DNA of 33,398 nucleotides from contig CAIYFY010000317.1 in assembly GCA_903925535.1 (NCBI GenBank), positions 1-33,398 on the forward strand, in the 5' to 3' direction. Numbering within the stretch: position 1 is the stretch's first letter; every line of letters starts with the position of its first letter. This document shows positions 8,656-18,700 of this stretch, one piece after another. This DNA comes from an uncultured Bacteroidota bacterium (GTDB taxonomy: Bacteria > Bacteroidota > Bacteroidia > Chitinophagales > Saprospiraceae). The notes under the pieces are model-generated. The model was not told the origin of the DNA. It searched no databases and was given only the letters and a program-made list of their open reading frames with translations. Both the position numbers and the translations under genes were made by a program.

Positions 8656-10875
8656 TTACTGATTCATCCAGTTGCCCAGTACCGAGTGGTGAATTGCTGC
8701 CCATTCGGAAACAGAGCCCCAGTTTTCGCCATCAATAACAACGGAAGAGCCGCCTGCCTTGCCAATGGCTTCAAACGGCACATTCTGTTCCGAGAGATAA
8801 CGCGAGAACGCCTCCTGTTGTTCTGCTGAAACTGAAACTGTCACCCGGCTTTGGGCTTCCCCGAACAGCCAGGCATCTTTCCTGACTGAAGGATTGGTGT
8901 TCACGCTGAATCCGAGTCCGCGCGGCATGGCACTTTCGATGAGGTTGGCGAAAATACCGCCATCAGACACATCGTGCGCTGAAAGGACCAGTTTCCGGGC
9001 AATCAGGTCTCTGACAATCTGCTGAATACGGAACTCTTCCTCCAGGTCGAACCAGGGGCAACTGCTGAACTCGATACCCAGCACGCTGCGCGTATATTCA
9101 CTGCTGCCCAGATCATTCCGGCTCACGCCAATCAGGTACAGCAGGTCGCCCTCGTTCTTGAAGTCGAGGGTCATAATATTGTCGTAGTCGTCGAGAATAC
9201 CCAGCATGCCTATGGTTGGGGTGGGGTAAACCGGGATAGTCTTGCCGTTTTGTGAGTATTGGTTGTAGAAACTCACATTTCCTCCTGTTACCGGCGTTTC
9301 GAAGCGTCGGCAGGCATCGCCCATGCCGCGGATGGCCTCGGCAAACTGGTAATATACCTCGGGGTTGTACGGATTGCCAAAATTCAGACAGTTCGTAATG
9401 GCTACGGGTTCGCCACCTGCGCACACAATATTGCGGGCCGCTTCAGCCACGGCAATCATGCCGCCCTTGTGCGGATCGGCATACACATAGGCGGAATTAC
9501 AGTCGGTAGTGAGTGCCAGTGCCTTGCGGGTGCCCTTTACATAAACAACTGCGGCATCGCTGGGCCGGTTGGTGGTCATGGTACCCGTTCGCACCATCGA
9601 GTCGTACTGGCGTGTGATCCAGGATTTGGAGGCCAGATTGGGCGACTGCCAGAGTTTTTTTGCAGCAGCCTGATAGTCGGCAGGCTGGCCTGTATTTTCT
9701 GTGCTGAACCGGGCTATCTCGTCGAGGTAGTCGGGGCGCTTCTGCTCGCGCACATACACGGGGGCACCTCCGCCCAGTACAAGTGATTCGGCGGGCACAT
9801 CGGCCACCAGCACACCCTCGTAATAATAGCGCAGGCGGTCTTCAGCGATGGTGGTTCCTATATGTTCACAGGGAAGATCCCATTTCTCAAAAACGGCCTT
9901 TATTTCGGCTTCCCGGCCCGGTTTTACCACGATCAGCATGCGCTCCTGACTTTCCGAGAGCAGAATTTCCCAGTCTTTCATGTTGGACTGGCGCACAGGT
10001 ACTTTCGAGAGGTCAATTTCCATACCGCAGCCTGCTTTTGCCGACATTTCGGAGGTGGAGCAGGTGATACCTGCGGCGCCCATGTCCTGCATCCCGACGA
10101 TGGCATCGGTGGCGATGGCTTCCAGCGTGGCTTCGAGGAGCAGTTTTTCCTGGAACGGGTCGCCTACCTGGACAGCTGGCAGATCCTGATGAGAATCCTC
10201 CGAAAGATCGGCGGATGCAAAAGTAGCGCCGTGGATACCGTCTTTACCGGTAGCAGAGCCCACGATAAATACCGGATTGCCGGGGCCGCCGGCAGTCGCA
10301 CTCACAGTTTTGCCGGCTTCAACGATACCGGCCGACATGGCATTGACCAGAATATCGTGGTTGTAGCAGGGCATGAAATAAACCTCTCCGCCTACAGTAG
10401 GTACACCGAAGCTGTTGCCGTAGTCGCCAATGCCTTTCACCACACCGGCTACCAGACTTCTCATTCTGGGATTATCGAGGTTGCCGAAGCGCAGTGAATT
10501 GAGTGCGGCAATCGGGCGGGCGCCCATGGTGAAAATATCCCGGTGTATACCACCTACTCCGGTTGCTGCTCCCTGATATGGTTCTATCGCAGAGGGGTGG
10601 TTGTGACTTTCAATCTTGAACGCGCAGCCCAGTCCGTCGCCGATATCCACGAGTCCGGCATTTTCCTCCCCGGCACCCACGAGCAGGCGTTTGCCAGACC
10701 GGGGCAGTGTTTTCAGCTGGAGGATACTGTTTTTGTAGGAGCAGTGTTCGCTCCACATGACAGAATACACGCTCAGTTCGGTGAAATTGGGTGTGCGGCC
10801 GAGTATTTCACAAATTTTTCCGAACTCGTCGGGAGTGAGTCCCAGTTTCTGGGCGGTAGATAAGGTTGCTTCCAT
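8656..10875 (-). CDS. purL: Phosphoribosylformylglycinamidine synthase subunit PurL (small form)
   Basis: This is the ATP-dependent step of de novo purine synthesis, FGAR to FGAM. The 739-residue length is that of the small PurL, which works with separate PurQ (glutaminase) and PurS, not the ~1300-residue fused PurL. Visible signatures are the catalytic-loop histidine H44 in [11 protein letters not shown], the ATP/Mg region [24 protein letters not shown] at about 87-110, and the duplicated AIR-synthase-like halves with [14 protein letters not shown] and [15 protein letters not shown]. The start ([20 protein letters not shown]) fits the family's N-terminus. Neither purQ nor purS is nearby. It is the first gene of the purL, TlpA-like, TPR series. 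Confidence 0.96.
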   Translation of the reverse strand: MEATLSTAQKLGLTPDEFGKICEILGRTPNFTELSVYSVMWSEHCSYKNSILQLKTLPRSGKRLLVGAGEENAGLVDIGDGLGCAFKIESHNHPSAIEPYQGAATGVGGIHRDIFTMGARPIAALNSLRFGNLDNPRMRSLVAGVVKGIGDYGNSFGVPTVGGEVYFMPCYNHDILVNAMSAGIVEAGKTVSATAGGPGNPVFIVGSATGKDGIHGATFASADLSEDSHQDLPAVQVGDPFQEKLLLEATLEAIATDAIVGMQDMGAAGITCSTSEMSAKAGCGMEIDLSKVPVRQSNMKDWEILLSESQERMLIVVKPGREAEIKAVFEKWDLPCEHIGTTIAEDRLRYYYEGVLVADVPAESLVLGGGAPVYVREQKRPDYLDEIARFSTENTGQPADYQAAAKKLWQSPNLASKSWITRQYDSMVRTGTMTTNRPSDAAVVYVKGTRKALALTTDCNSAYVYADPHKGGMIAVAEAARNIVCAGGEPVAITNCLNFGNPYNPEVYYQFAEAIRGMGDACRRFETPVTGGNVSFYNQYSQNGKTIPVYPTPTIGMLGILDDYDNIMTLDFKNEGDLLYLIGVSRNDLGSSEYTRSVLGIEFSSCPWFDLEEEFRIQQIVRDLIARKLVLSAHDVSDGGIFANLIESAMPRGLGFSVNTNPSVRKDAWLFGEAQSRVTVSVSAEQQEAFSRYLSEQNVPFEAIGKAGGSSVVIDGENWGSVSEWAAIHHSVLGNWMNQ

Positions 10876-10916
10876 GAAAAAAGATCGTGTACGCGTGCGT
10901 CGCGTTTATTTGCGTG

Positions 10917-10924
10917 CAAAGGTA
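10917..10924 (-). promoter_or_regulatory. -7 promoter element for purL
   Basis: The reverse strand reads TACCTTTG, a perfect TAnnTTTG, 41 bp upstream of the purL ATG. I could not find a -33 TTG at 19-24 bp spacing, so control may rely on another factor. I saw no purine riboswitch in the 41-bp leader, which is too short for one. Confidence 0.5.
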
Positions 10925-11033
10925 GCGAGTGTTTCAGATGAATGGGCATTTAAGTCATATTTCAATGGTTCAAATTGCCTGCCATAATTACAGTATGGCT
11001 AATTTATCTGAAATTTGCCCCAAAATTGTTCTG

Positions 11034-11816
11034 ATGCGACATATCCTGACCATCTTCATTCTCTTCCTGTTTGCAGGCTGCCAGTCGGCCGGAAAAAAAG
11101 CTGAAAAACCCCTGAACGCCGAACTGTTGCCAGCCGGTGTTGTACCGTCGCGTATCAGGGTAACCGATCTGAACTACTGGACGGAGCAGGGGCAGTTTTT
11201 TGTAACGGGTGTCTGTATCAATGAATCCGGTGTATGGGAGCAGATCTGGCTCAATGTGTCGTTCACTGGTGAGCAGGGCCGGGCGCTGTCTGCAGGAGGT
11301 GCTGCATCGGCGGTTATTCCCACTTTTTCCGGAGCCGTACCACCCATGGGCCGTACCACCTTTTTTGCGGGCTGGCCGCTTTCCGTCTTTTCCGGTGTGC
11401 CGGCAGCATGTACTGTGCGGGAGGAAGGATCACTGAAGGTTTCGCCCGGAGCCATTCTTCTCACCGAGAACGTGGGCGGCGTGCGCATGATGGTGCCTGA
11501 AGCACCCGGGAAGCCGGCCAGCGTGGAAGCTGCCTGGCAGATCAGTGCTGTGTTGAACAATCCGCTGCCGCAGACGGCTCAGCACCCGAAACTGGAACTG
11601 CTGTTGTTCGGAACTGACAGGAAACTGTGGTTCAGTACCGTGCTTGATCCCGGAGACTCCCTGTACAAGTCACTGATTGTCATGGATAAAACCGGTCCGA
11701 TGGCTGGAGGGGAAAAGCGGGAACTGGGTATCAGTGTGCACTACGACCAGCTGCCCGCTGCGCTGCGGGAGAAAAAAATCGGACGGGTGGAGTTACTGGC
11801 CTTTGATGCGCGCTGA
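11034..11816 (+). CDS. Lipoprotein of unknown function
   Basis: I do not recognise the family. ATG 11034 is chosen because it opens directly on a lipoprotein signal, MRHILTIFILFLFAGCQSAG, with lipobox LFAGC and lipidated C16; the upstream in-frame ATGs would place the signal internally. The mature part (to residue 260) is beta-rich, with two probable sandwich-like halves: residues about 40-130, which include the VRVTDLNYWTEQGQFFVTG-like region, and about 155-255, which include LELLLFGTDRKLWFSTVLDPG. The name and fold are inferred from sequence texture only. Its TGA (11814-11816) directly touches the TAG of the convergent methyltransferase gene. Confidence 0.75.
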   Translation: MRHILTIFILFLFAGCQSAGKKAEKPLNAELLPAGVVPSRIRVTDLNYWTEQGQFFVTGVCINESGVWEQIWLNVSFTGEQGRALSAGGAASAVIPTFSGAVPPMGRTTFFAGWPLSVFSGVPAACTVREEGSLKVSPGAILLTENVGGVRMMVPEAPGKPASVEAAWQISAVLNNPLPQTAQHPKLELLLFGTDRKLWFSTVLDPGDSLYKSLIVMDKTGPMAGGEKRELGISVHYDQLPAALREKKIGRVELLAFDAR

Positions 11817-12542
11817 CTAACTGATTTTTCTGAGAATGGTGGTACGGGTGAAATCGGGTGCGTAAGGAGATGGTGCGAGTGCCTGTAGTTCAGTCCTGAA
11901 CCTGTTTATTTGTTCACTGTTGAAAGCGGTGAGGTAATAGGAGCGTTCGGTGTTGTCAATTACCAGCAGCCCCCCCTTTTTCAGGTGGGGAATCGCCTGT
12001 TTGATACAGGATGGTCTCGCCCGACCGTCAACCAGCACAACATCAAAAAAATCCGTCGGGAATCGCTGAATTGCGCAGGCATACAATTCAAATGACAGAT
12101 TCTCGCAACCTTTCGAGGCACTCATAAAATCGTCCGGATTTGCGTGGTTGCGGGGTGCAGATGACTTGGCCGGTTCAGCCGGAATAAAGTGTCCTTCCCA
12201 TGTTCCGCTGTAATTCCTGCTCTGAACCGTTTCAGTCAGAATCCCGAACCAGTCGGCATTGTCTTCCACCGTTACAACCTCGGCCCCTTTTTTGCAGAAA
12301 AAAAGCGTGGAGCCGCCACCGCCGTATTCAAAAACCTTGTGGCCGGGCTTTACATGCTCTGCCAGAAAATCTATCGCGGGAAAAGTCAGCCAGGGGCTCT
12401 CATCGGCAACGGAGCTGCTTCCCGGTTTCATGGAGGCGGCCCATTTATCCCGATATCTGTTTGCAAACTTGAAATAGCTCCGGTTCAGGCCGTTTGCAGC
12501 AATTTGCCAGTAAAAAAATAGTAAGTTCTTCTTCCAGGACAT
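11817..12542 (-). CDS. Class I SAM-dependent methyltransferase-like protein
   Basis: The 241-residue protein has a Rossmann-type SAM-binding core: motif I VFEYGGGGSTLFFCKKG at about residues 74-90, an acidic residue ending strand 2 (VVTVEDN), and strand-4/5 motifs FDVVLVDGRARPSCIKQA and LKKGGLLVIDNTER. It resembles FkbM-type or predicted O-methyltransferases involved in surface glycan or small-molecule modification, but the substrate cannot be named. ATG 12542 (MSWKKNLLFFYWQ) is preferred over the in-frame ATG at 12596 because the longer form would start upstream of the -7 element at 12563-12570. The first ~20 residues are moderately hydrophobic. It is divergent from the anchor-L genes. Confidence 0.78.
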   Translation of the reverse strand: MSWKKNLLFFYWQIAANGLNRSYFKFANRYRDKWAASMKPGSSSVADESPWLTFPAIDFLAEHVKPGHKVFEYGGGGSTLFFCKKGAEVVTVEDNADWFGILTETVQSRNYSGTWEGHFIPAEPAKSSAPRNHANPDDFMSASKGCENLSFELYACAIQRFPTDFFDVVLVDGRARPSCIKQAIPHLKKGGLLVIDNTERSYYLTAFNSEQINRFRTELQALAPSPYAPDFTRTTILRKIS

Positions 12543-12562
12543 ACGATGACGTGATTTTGGGG

Positions 12563-12596
12563 CAAAGAAAAAACTAATATATGATTGCTCTGCCAA
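12563..12596 (-). promoter_or_regulatory. Putative promoter of the methyltransferase gene
   Basis: The reverse strand has TTTCTTTG at 12563-12570, matching TAnnTTTG at all but one position, with TTG (12594-12596) 23 bp upstream. It interleaves with the rightward promoter at 12585-12615, so the two divergent promoters probably compete for or share a polymerase site. Confidence 0.4.
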
Positions 12597-12615
12597 TTGT
12601 TTTTACTTACTTTTG
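12585..12615 (+). promoter_or_regulatory. Promoter of the first choice-of-anchor L gene
   Basis: TTG at 12585-12587, a 20-bp spacer and TACTTTTG at 12608-12615 form a nearly ideal Bacteroidota promoter. The predicted transcript start near 12621 rules out the upstream TTG codon at 12625 as a sensible start and supports ATG 12652. Confidence 0.55.
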
Positions 12616-12651
12616 AGGCTGTAATTGCAAAACCGATTTATTTTGAAAAAG

Positions 12652-15600
12652 ATGATGTGCCAGGTGAAATACCCGAAACACACCCTGACGGTGTTTTTTA
12701 CCCTGCTTTCTGTGTGCCTGTCTGCACAACAGATTCATTCTGTGAAGGTAACAGATACCGGCTCCCGAACTCCACTGGTCATAACAAAGGGAATCAGTAC
12801 TGTTCAGCTTGAAGGGCTCGAGCCCGGCCGGTTTTATCTGGTCAAGGCTGTTCCGGCTGGTGAGGCACAGAAGTCGGAGCTCAGTCTTGTACCGGCATTC
12901 AGTGAGGCGGGCAACACTCCGGGGCCCAAAAGCGAGGGCAGGGCAGTTCGGTTTAAAGCACCGGGTTCAACTGCCCGATTTCTGCTTGATGCCTCCGGCG
13001 GGGAGAACGCTGCAGACGTTCCTGTATTCATCTCTGTATCTGCAGAATCGGAGCAGTGGAGCAGCAACGGGTCAAAATCCTTGCAGGAGTCTGCCGTGGC
13101 CTTGCAGGTAACGCCCGGTATCAGTGCACAAAGTCTCATCGCCAACACATTGGTGGGGGGCGACTGCTTTTCGGTTTCCAATATTACGGCATCGGGGAAT
13201 ATCATGTCGAGGGGTACTTTCTCCAACGGCTCCTCCAACATAGGTATTGGCTCCGGTATGGTGATGAGTACAGGCAGCGTGAGTATTCTTGCAGGCCCGA
13301 ACAGCAGCAATTCCACCAACGGCGGGTTTAATGTACTGGCCTCTGATCCCGATCTGAGAACACTCATTCCCACTTACGATCTGTACGATGCCAATGTGAT
13401 TGAATTCGACTTCACACCCACAGCCAACACGGTCACATTTGATTTTTTGTTCGGATCTGAAGAGTACTGTGAATATGTCGGAACGCAGTTTAACGATGTT
13501 TTCGGCTTTTTCGTGACGGGACCTGGTATCAGTGGTGTGGCTAACCTGGCTGTAATTCCCAATACCACCATCCCCGTAACTACGAACAATGTCAATCACG
13601 TTCTCAACTCCCAGTATTATTTCAATAACAACTACAATATCATTTCATGCGGACTGGCTGTCACCGATCCGGTGATTTTTCAGGAAGCCGAACTCGATGG
13701 CTGGACTACCCCGCTGCAGGCAAAACTGTCTGTTCAGCCTTGCCAGACTTACCACATCAAACTCGCCATAGCCGATGTGTCCGACTGGCTGTTTGACTCT
13801 GCAGTATTTCTGAAAGCCAACTCCTTCAATGCAGGCGGACAGGTAGCCGCTTCTCCGGTTTACAAGCCCGGACAGCAACTGGCACACGAGGGCTGCCCGG
13901 GTGCTGGTATCCGTTTTACCCGCGGAAACAGCGATATCACTCAGCCACTTGCGGTCACTTACTCGGTTGCCCCTTCCAGTACTGCCGTATCGGGTGTTGA
14001 CTATGCTCCGCTACCCTCGTCACTGGTATTCCAGCCTGGTCAGTCAGAAATATTTGTCCCGGTCACTGTTTTCAGCGATGGACTGACAGAAGGGCAGGAA
14101 ACCATAGAACTGCTTATCAATAATTCCTGCCAGTGCCAGCAAACAGCGGTCACTTTTCTGATGAATGATCTGGAGCCACTTCAGCTGACTGTCCCGGAAG
14201 ATACAATAGTGTGTGAGTTTTCATCCGTACAACTTTTCGCCTCCGTCAACGGGGGAGAAACTCCTTACAATTATACATGGAGTAACGGTGCAACCACCGC
14301 AGGTATTACGGTCTCACCCGCTGTTTCTTCGGTTTTTACAGTGACAGTCACAGATAACTGCGGCCAGGTTGTTTCAGATCAGATGTCGGTGGCTTTGGTC
14401 CCGTTTGTGCGGGAAACGGTACATATTCCGCTCTGCTTCGGGGAGTCCGTTGAGATTAACGGACAAATTTACTCGGGTACTGTTACGGTCATTGATACCA
14501 CTTTTTCCGGCACCCCCTGTGGTTCTGTCACCACATATAAACTCACGGAGCTGCCCGAAATCAAAACGTCTGTTACTGTTACCTTCTGTCCCGGAGATAC
14601 AGTTGACGTCGGTGGAATACTGTACACTGAGGAAGGTGTTAAATTTCTGATGTTTTCAGCGGCAAACGGTTGTGACAGTACGGTCGCTTATACGCTCGTG
14701 TATGCAGTTCCATCACCTTCATCGGTGAATATTACCTGCCCGGCCTCTGTCACCGTATTCACCAATAACGGAGCGGGAGCCGAAATTCAGTACGCTCACC
14801 CTGCAGCATCTACCAGTTGTGTTTGTCCGGGACTTGAAGTGGAAATGATCAGTGGTCTGGCATCAGGCAGTATTTTCCCGCAAGGTACAACCAAAGTCTG
14901 CTACAAGGCAGAAGATGCCTGCGGACAGACAAATACCTGCTGCTTTAATGTATCAATACTGGAAGACGAGCCCTGCGATGTAAAGGTAATTGGTTGCCTG
15001 CGGTATGAACTGCTCACCATTACGGAGGATCCCGGCGGAAACAAAACCTACCGTGTTCAGGTAACCAATTACTGCCCTGACCCGCTGATTTATACAGCTA
15101 TCCAGGTTCCCAGTGGTGTGGTGGCCATGAAACCGGTTGACAATACCATTTATACTGCTCCGGGCGGGAATCAGTATCTGGTACGAAATCCCAACTTCGC
15201 ACCTTTCTATTCCGTAAGATACAGAGCACTGAACCCCGGTATAGCCAACGGACAATCTGAAATTTTCCGTTACACATTGCCTGCCCAGACAGATGTGCTG
15301 TTCTTCGAGGTGATCAGCCGGCTGAGTATTCAGCAGTTCTTTGCTGCTCACATGAACACATTCTACTGCCCGATCGGCGTTACCCCTCCCGACAACAGGG
15401 ATGATGAAGACGGTATCTACCAGTCTTTTGTATCGGGTGCGGTACCCAATCCAACTGCCGGAACGTTCAGAATGATTCTTGAGACCGAAGAAGATACTCC
15501 TGTTGAGTATCGGGTTTTCAACAGTCAGGGACAACTTGTCTTGTCTGACAGAGGGGAGTTGTTCGCCGGACAAGCCGACATCACCCTTCCCGAAAGTCTG

Positions 15601-15678
15601 CCTGACGGACTGTATTTCGTTGAAATTGTTGGTTTTGACGATCTTGGAGGGATGCAGCGCGTGGTACTCCAGCGTTAA
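12652..15678 (+). CDS. Secreted choice-of-anchor L domain protein with T9SS sorting domain (copy 1)
   Basis: This large secreted or surface protein has 1008 residues. A signal peptide (about 1-25, ending CLSA before QQ) is followed by a variable region. The choice-of-anchor L domain spans about 161-393, with its hallmarks SLIANTLVGGDCFSVSN, FDFLFGSEEYCEYVGTQFND and VFGFFVTGPGI. A Calx-beta-like module (about 413-506, with SGVDYAPLP and EGQETIELLI), a PKD/SprB-like module (about 512-590, PYNYTWSNGATTAG) and two CDS/GSV-TYxL repeats follow. A HYR-like module lies at about 692-769, and the T9SS type A tail at about 928-1008 (AVPNPTAGTF through DGLYFVEIV). T9SS tails direct proteins through the outer membrane and are cleaved. 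The role is likely adhesion or extracellular structure; the ligand is unknown. ATG 12652 or 12655 are both possible starts. It is paralogous to the next gene. Confidence 0.88.
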   Translation: MMCQVKYPKHTLTVFFTLLSVCLSAQQIHSVKVTDTGSRTPLVITKGISTVQLEGLEPGRFYLVKAVPAGEAQKSELSLVPAFSEAGNTPGPKSEGRAVRFKAPGSTARFLLDASGGENAADVPVFISVSAESEQWSSNGSKSLQESAVALQVTPGISAQSLIANTLVGGDCFSVSNITASGNIMSRGTFSNGSSNIGIGSGMVMSTGSVSILAGPNSSNSTNGGFNVLASDPDLRTLIPTYDLYDANVIEFDFTPTANTVTFDFLFGSEEYCEYVGTQFNDVFGFFVTGPGISGVANLAVIPNTTIPVTTNNVNHVLNSQYYFNNNYNIISCGLAVTDPVIFQEAELDGWTTPLQAKLSVQPCQTYHIKLAIADVSDWLFDSAVFLKANSFNAGGQVAASPVYKPGQQLAHEGCPGAGIRFTRGNSDITQPLAVTYSVAPSSTAVSGVDYAPLPSSLVFQPGQSEIFVPVTVFSDGLTEGQETIELLINNSCQCQQTAVTFLMNDLEPLQLTVPEDTIVCEFSSVQLFASVNGGETPYNYTWSNGATTAGITVSPAVSSVFTVTVTDNCGQVVSDQMSVALVPFVRETVHIPLCFGESVEINGQIYSGTVTVIDTTFSGTPCGSVTTYKLTELPEIKTSVTVTFCPGDTVDVGGILYTEEGVKFLMFSAANGCDSTVAYTLVYAVPSPSSVNITCPASVTVFTNNGAGAEIQYAHPAASTSCVCPGLEVEMISGLASGSIFPQGTTKVCYKAEDACGQTNTCCFNVSILEDEPCDVKVIGCLRYELLTITEDPGGNKTYRVQVTNYCPDPLIYTAIQVPSGVVAMKPVDNTIYTAPGGNQYLVRNPNFAPFYSVRYRALNPGIANGQSEIFRYTLPAQTDVLFFEVISRLSIQQFFAAHMNTFYCPIGVTPPDNRDDEDGIYQSFVSGAVPNPTAGTFRMILETEEDTPVEYRVFNSQGQLVLSDRGELFAGQADITLPESLPDGLYFVEIVGFDDLGGMQRVVLQR

Positions 15679-15685
15679 TTATTGT

Positions 15686-15722
15686 AAAAATATGCCTTTA
15701 TTTCAGGTAAAGGCATATTTTT
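15686..15722 (+). terminator. Intrinsic terminator after copy 1
   Basis: A perfect 15-bp stem (15686-15700 with 15708-15722, AAAAATATGCCTTTA and its complement) around a 7-base loop begins 7 bp after the stop. The right arm ends in a run of T. It separates the two paralogous genes, so copy 2 probably has its own promoter. Confidence 0.85.
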
Positions 15723-15755
15723 GTGGCTCATATTCACCAAAATTAATTGAAAACA

Positions 15756-18700
15756 ATGGTAAACCAATCACACTGGAGGAGCGCTCTGCTCCTCTGCATC
15801 GCCTTTATATGGCAATGCGATCTCTCCGCTCAAATCACGGTTAATGCATCATCCGGTTCCGCAGGCGCGCGTGCGGCGCTGGCAGTCAGGCCCGGTTCCA
15901 GCGAGGTAACAGTCAGCGGGCTGCAGCCAGGCTATCCCTGCCGTATTGTGGCACTGCGGACCTCCTCCGAACAGCTGGCCGATTTCTCGCTCAAGATATC
16001 GGAAAAACAGTCCGTACAGGCTGTGGGAAATTCAGGCGACAACACGATCTGGTTCACTCCCGATGCTGCTACGGTGTCACTGAGTCTTTTCGCTGTCTCT
16101 CCGGTCAAAACAGACGATATTCCGCTTTATCTGTCTGTTATGCAGGAAAATTTCCAGCCGGAGAAAGACAAATCCGGCAGCAGCGCGGAGTCACAGGCTC
16201 TGCTCCAGACAATCCCCAACGTAAATCCGCAGAGCCTGATTGCCAATACGCTCATCGGTGGCGGCTGTTATGCTGTATCAAATGTAACGGCAAAGGGTAA
16301 TTCATCTGCCAAAGGAACGTTCTCCGGCGGCTCACAGAATATACAGCTGTCAACAGGTCTGGTGATGAGTACCGGTAATGTGAACATACTCTCGGGCCCC
16401 AATCTGGCGGGTGATTCCGATGGCGGATTTGGCACGCCCGGCTATGATGCGAGTCTGGACGCATTGGTTGTTGGCAACCTGTATGACGTGAACGTAATCG
16501 AGTTCGACTTTGTACCAACGGGCAATATGGTCGAGTTTGAGTACGTGTTCGGCTCTGAGGAGTATTGTGAGTACGTGGGTAGCGAGTACAATGATGTATT
16601 CGGTTTTTTTATCAGTGGCCCCGGAATTAACGGGGTGAAAAATCTGGCTGTCCTGCCAGGGGGAACCACGCCTATTTCCGTGAACAGTATAAATCACGAC
16701 TCCAATACGCAATTTTACGTCAATAACAGCACCAATTTTTTGTCCTGCAACTTCATGGGCTGGTCGGCCAGCAACTACGCCGAGGTTGAACTCGATGGCT
16801 GGACGAAGCCGCTGAAGGCCGTTGCCAACGTGCAGCCCTGTCAGAAATACCATATCAAGCTGGCCATCGCCGATGTGGGCGACGGACTGTACGACTCGGC
16901 TGTATTTCTGAAGGCCAACTCATTCAGTGCGGGCGGACAGGTAGCTGCTGCGCCTGCGTATGCGACCAACAGGCCGGTTGCTTCCGAAGGTTGTGTCGGC
17001 GGTGCTATTCGTTTCTTCCGCGCAGGATCCACGACAAATCCGCTGACGGTTAACTATGCGGTTTCTCCGGCCAGTACGGCTGCTGCCGGTACTGATTATG
17101 CCCCCCTCCCCGGGGTGGCAGTGATTCCCGCAGGAGAGAGCGAAGTGCTGGTTCCGGTGACAATCTTCAGCGATGGACTGTCGGAAGGAATTGAAAAAAT
17201 TGTTCTCGATATCAGTAACTCCTGTCAGTGCGAAACGAACCAGATTGAGTTTTTAATTGGTGACTCTGAGCCGCTTTCACTGGCTCTGTCCGGCGATTCG
17301 CTGATCTGCGAGTTCGGCGAAAGCAGTCTTGCTGCGCTGGCGACCGGAGGAGAGGCTCCCTATAACTATGTGTGGAGCAACGGAGCGATAAACCCTTTCA
17401 TACAGGTATCGCCCCCTGCAGGCACTGTTTATTCGGTTACGGTAACCGATTTTTGCGGGGATACAATCTCAGGAAGTATTGCTGTTGATGTCCTGCCTTT
17501 CGTCAGGGAGAATATATCAATTACTGTCTGTGCTGGTGAACAGGTTGAAATTGGCGGCGCGTTTTATACAGCGCCGGCGGTTGTGAATGATACGGTCTTT
17601 CTGAATGCACCCGATTGCGGGCAGATTACGACTTATACATTGAATGCCTTGCCAACCGCTTCCGGTAGCGAAACATTCACTTTCTGTGCCGGAGGCTCTG
17701 TCAGTATTAATGGTCAGGTGTACAGCACTCCCGGTATATTCACCGATACGCTGACAGCGGCCAATGGCTGCGACAGTGTGATGACTTACACGCTTGTGAA
17801 ACAGCCGCCGCTCACCGGCGTTGAACTCATTCTCCTTTGTCCGGGAGACGAGGTGACGCTGGATGGTGTTCCGTACAGCAGTGAGGCAGATATCCCGATT
17901 ACCTACCAGACGGCTGCGGGCTGTGACAGTATCGTTACCTACAAGTTGAGATATGCCACACCTGCCCCTTCTACTGTTACCATGAACTGTCCTCCTTCTG
18001 TAACCCTGAATGTACCCACAGGAGCTCCGGGCGCTGCGGTTCAATATGCCAGTCCGCTGGCTTCCACCGATTGCACTTGTCCGGGAACGGTCGTTTCCAT
18101 GTTGTCCGGACAGGTGTCGGGCAGTCTGTTCCCGGTAGGTATGACACAGGTATGTTACAGGGCCGAGGATGTGTGCGGGCAGTCGCGTACGTGTTGTTTC
18201 AGTGTAACCGTTTCGGAAGAAAGTCCGTGTGACGTGAAGGTAATCGGCTGTATGAAATACGAATTGCTGTCAGTAACACAGGATCAGGGCAAGAACAGAA
18301 CGTACAGGGTGCGCGTCACCAACAACTGTTCCCGCGAGTTGATTTACACAGCTTTCCAGTTGCCCTCTGCCATAACGGCAATGTCGCCGGCCAACAATTC
18401 GGTGTACACCTCGCCGGAGGGGAGTACCTATCTGGTCCGGAACCCCAATTTTGCACCGTTCTACTCCGTGCGTTTTCGTCCGACCGGCGCCGGGTTGGCC
18501 AATGGTGCCACTTCCGTATTCCGTTATACCCTGCCCGCTCAGGCGGATGTTGACTATATTCACGTCATAAGCAGGTTGTTTGAACAACAGTACTATGAGG
18601 CATATCTGAATACTTACTACTGTCCGGTAGGTATCACGCCGACTGATAATCTGATGGATGGCAGTGATGCAAGAGGTGAGGAGGAGTTGACACCGGATCA

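Noticed and set aside
10929..11033. Longer N-terminus for the lipoprotein gene
   Set aside because: It would bury the lipoprotein signal at residue 36; the ATG at 11034 opens directly on it.
12625..12651. TTG start for the first anchor-L gene
   Set aside because: It sits about 10 bp after the -7 element, near the predicted transcript start; ATG 12652 gives a better signal peptide.
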